13,661 nucleotides of DNA from assembly GCA_034428595.1 (NCBI GenBank), contig DAOUHO010000092.1, forward strand, positions 1-13,661. Direction: 5' to 3'. Each line of letters begins with the position of its first letter. Position 1 is the stretch's first letter. Shown in pieces: positions 12,566 through 13,661 of the stretch. The notes below the pieces were generated by a model, which saw only the letters and a program-made list of their open reading frames with translations, was not told the DNA's origin and searched no databases. The DNA is from JAJECS01 sp034428595 (GTDB taxonomy: Bacteria > Chloroflexota > UBA11872). A program made the translations under genes and the position numbers.

Positions 12566-13661
12566 CTAGGCCTCGCTCTTAGCCGGAGGCGTGAGTCCGC
12601 GCGCCTGGACCGCCGCAATGAACTGCGCCCCACGGTCGAACTCGTGCGCGAATAGACCAAACGAGGCGCAGGCCGGCGAAAGCAACAGCGCGTCGCCGGG
12701 CTCGGCCATGTCGAGCGCGGCGGCGACGGCGGCGTCCATATCGTCAACCGCCACCGGCGCCGGCGACCCCAAGTGGGAAGTCAAGCGATCGGTGCCGGCA
12801 CCGGGAAGCAGCACCACGCCGCGGACGCCGGCGTCGCTCTCCAGGCGCCGCGCCAGCGCGCTGAAATCGAGCCGCTTGTCCGATCCGCCGGCGATCAGCA
12901 CCCAGGGGCCCGGAATGGAGTCGAGGGCCGCCAGGGTCGCGTCCGGAATGGTGGCCGTGGTGTCGTTGTACACACGGACGGAGCCGATCGTCCCGAGGAA
13001 ATCCTGACGGTGCGCCACGCCGGTGAAGCCGACGACGGCGCGCCGCACCGCCGCTTCCGGCACGCCGAGCTCATGGGCGGCCAGCGCCGCAGCCGCCAGG
13101 TTCGAGCGGTTGTGCGCTCCGCGCAGAACGGCGTCGCTCCATCCCGGCGGCTCGGCCTCCGCCGGCGCCCGGACGACGCGTCCCCGCGCGTGGTCCGCGA
13201 ACCAATCGCCCCAGCCCGGACCGGCGGGCAGCACAGCCCAATCGCCCGGCTGCTGGGCGCGGAGCAACTCGGCCTTCGCGGCGGCATAGGCCTCCATCGA
13301 GTCATAGCGATTGAGGTGGTCGGGGAGCAGGTTGGTGACGATGGCGCCCGATGCGCGCACGCCGGCCCCCACCAGGCCCTCCGTCTGCCAGCTCGACATC
13401 TCGAGCACCACCACCTCGTCCGGCTGAATCTCGTCGAGCTGCGTCAGCGCCGAGACCCCCATGTTTCCCGCGAGCCGCGTAGACCGTCCGGCGGCCTGCA
13501 GCATGGCGTGCAAGGCGGCGGCGGTGGTCGTCTTGCCGCGGGTGCCGGTCACGGCCACCACCTGCGACGCAGGACACCAGCGCAAGAACATGGTGAGTTC
13601 CATCTCGATGCGCGCGCCGGCCGCTCGCGCCACGGCCAGCGCCGGTGCATCCAGCGGAACC
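12566..13661 (-). CDS. murD: UDP-N-acetylmuramoylalanine--D-glutamate ligase (5' end outside window)
   Basis: A cytosolic Mur ligase that uses ATP to add D-glutamate to UDP-MurNAc-L-alanine in peptidoglycan synthesis. About 364 residues are visible and the frame remains open to the window edge, where VPLDAPALAVARAAGARIEMEL reads as the expected continuation of the MurD N-terminal domain. The GTG at 13633 is therefore internal. Landmarks are the P-loop VTGTRGKTTT, GNMGVSALT, VLEMSSWQTE, the NLLPDHLNRYDSMEAYAAAKAELL substrate/metal region, GAHNRSNLAAA, HRQDFLGTIGSVRVYNDTTATIPDATLAAL, and C-terminal GGSDKRLDFSAL and LLSPACASFGLFAHEFDRGAQF. MurD commonly has Asp where Gly follows Ser-Phe here, a minor deviation. 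Full-length MurD is about 440-460 residues, so roughly 80-90 N-terminal residues are missing. Its presence indicates a peptidoglycan-making organism. Confidence 0.95.
   Translation of the reverse strand, partial: VPLDAPALAVARAAGARIEMELTMFLRWCPASQVVAVTGTRGKTTTAAALHAMLQAAGRSTRLAGNMGVSALTQLDEIQPDEVVVLEMSSWQTEGLVGAGVRASGAIVTNLLPDHLNRYDSMEAYAAAKAELLRAQQPGDWAVLPAGPGWGDWFADHARGRVVRAPAEAEPPGWSDAVLRGAHNRSNLAAAALAAHELGVPEAAVRRAVVGFTGVAHRQDFLGTIGSVRVYNDTTATIPDATLAALDSIPGPWVLIAGGSDKRLDFSALARRLESDAGVRGVVLLPGAGTDRLTSHLGSPAPVAVDDMDAAVAAALDMAEPGDALLLSPACASFGLFAHEFDRGAQFIAAVQARGLTPPAKSEA

Noticed and set aside
11908..12747. Minus-strand open frame of 279 codons spanning the LiaF-like gene and the murD end
   Set aside because: It covers two well-supported genes in other frames and has no motif of its own.
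13631..13633. GTG at 13633 as the true start of murD
   Set aside because: The frame continues upstream to the edge with residues (VPLDAPALA) that fit the MurD N-terminal domain, so the gene is cut by the window.
1..13661. A new defence, mobile or biosynthetic system
   Set aside because: No transposase, integrase, toxin-antitoxin pair, restriction, reverse-transcriptase or nuclease gene is seen. The gene set is mostly housekeeping with a few unknowns.

Overview
This is a GC-rich (roughly two-thirds G+C) bacterial chromosomal window with closely packed genes on both strands and no mobile element, phage gene or CRISPR array that I can see. The best lineage clue is the transfer-messenger RNA. 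Its most likely proteolysis tag reads GEQEALPLAA and starts on a glycine codon, which resembles the Gly-started tag I recall for Dehalococcoides. Together with the small GC-rich genes this suggests a Chloroflexota-like, probably uncultured organism. The lineage call is an inference. Peptidoglycan synthesis (murD), lipoprotein processing (lspA), trans-translation (ssrA, smpB) and lipoylation are represented, so this is ordinary core genome with some lineage-specific genes.

Layout. Positions 1-134 are a G-homopolymer, low-complexity edge. On the plus strand follow an unrecognised 131-residue protein (135-530), a 12-helix MFS transporter (about 680-2023) and an M20 amidohydrolase (2067-3404). 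Facing them is a secreted protein of 519 residues (3483-5042, minus) built of an N-terminal module and two copies of a roughly 150-residue repeat. A divergent intergenic region of about 300 bp separates it from a plus-strand cyclophilin lipoprotein (5343-5993) and lspA. A minus-strand tRNA-Arg(CCG) lies at 6666-6737. It is followed on the plus strand by a LipM-type octanoyltransferase and an overlapping short SAM methyltransferase.

From 11754 back to 8086 everything is on the minus strand: metallophosphoesterase, membrane-anchored coiled-coil protein, SWIM zinc-finger mini-protein, smpB, ssrA (tmRNA), a Nudix hydrolase and a beta-propeller protein translationally coupled to it. The smpB stop is only 12 bp from the tmRNA 5' end. 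A plus-strand LiaF-like membrane protein (11896-12549) then converges on a 5'-incomplete murD that runs off the right edge.

Functional links: the cyclophilin carries a lipobox and is followed by the signal peptidase that would process such proteins. SmpB and tmRNA form the ribosome-rescue pair. The points most worth a second look are the apparent CTG start of the metallophosphoesterase, the tmRNA tag, the duplicated secreted protein, the hendecad-repeat coiled-coil protein and the stand-alone SWIM protein. I found no convincing new multi-gene defence or biosynthetic system.
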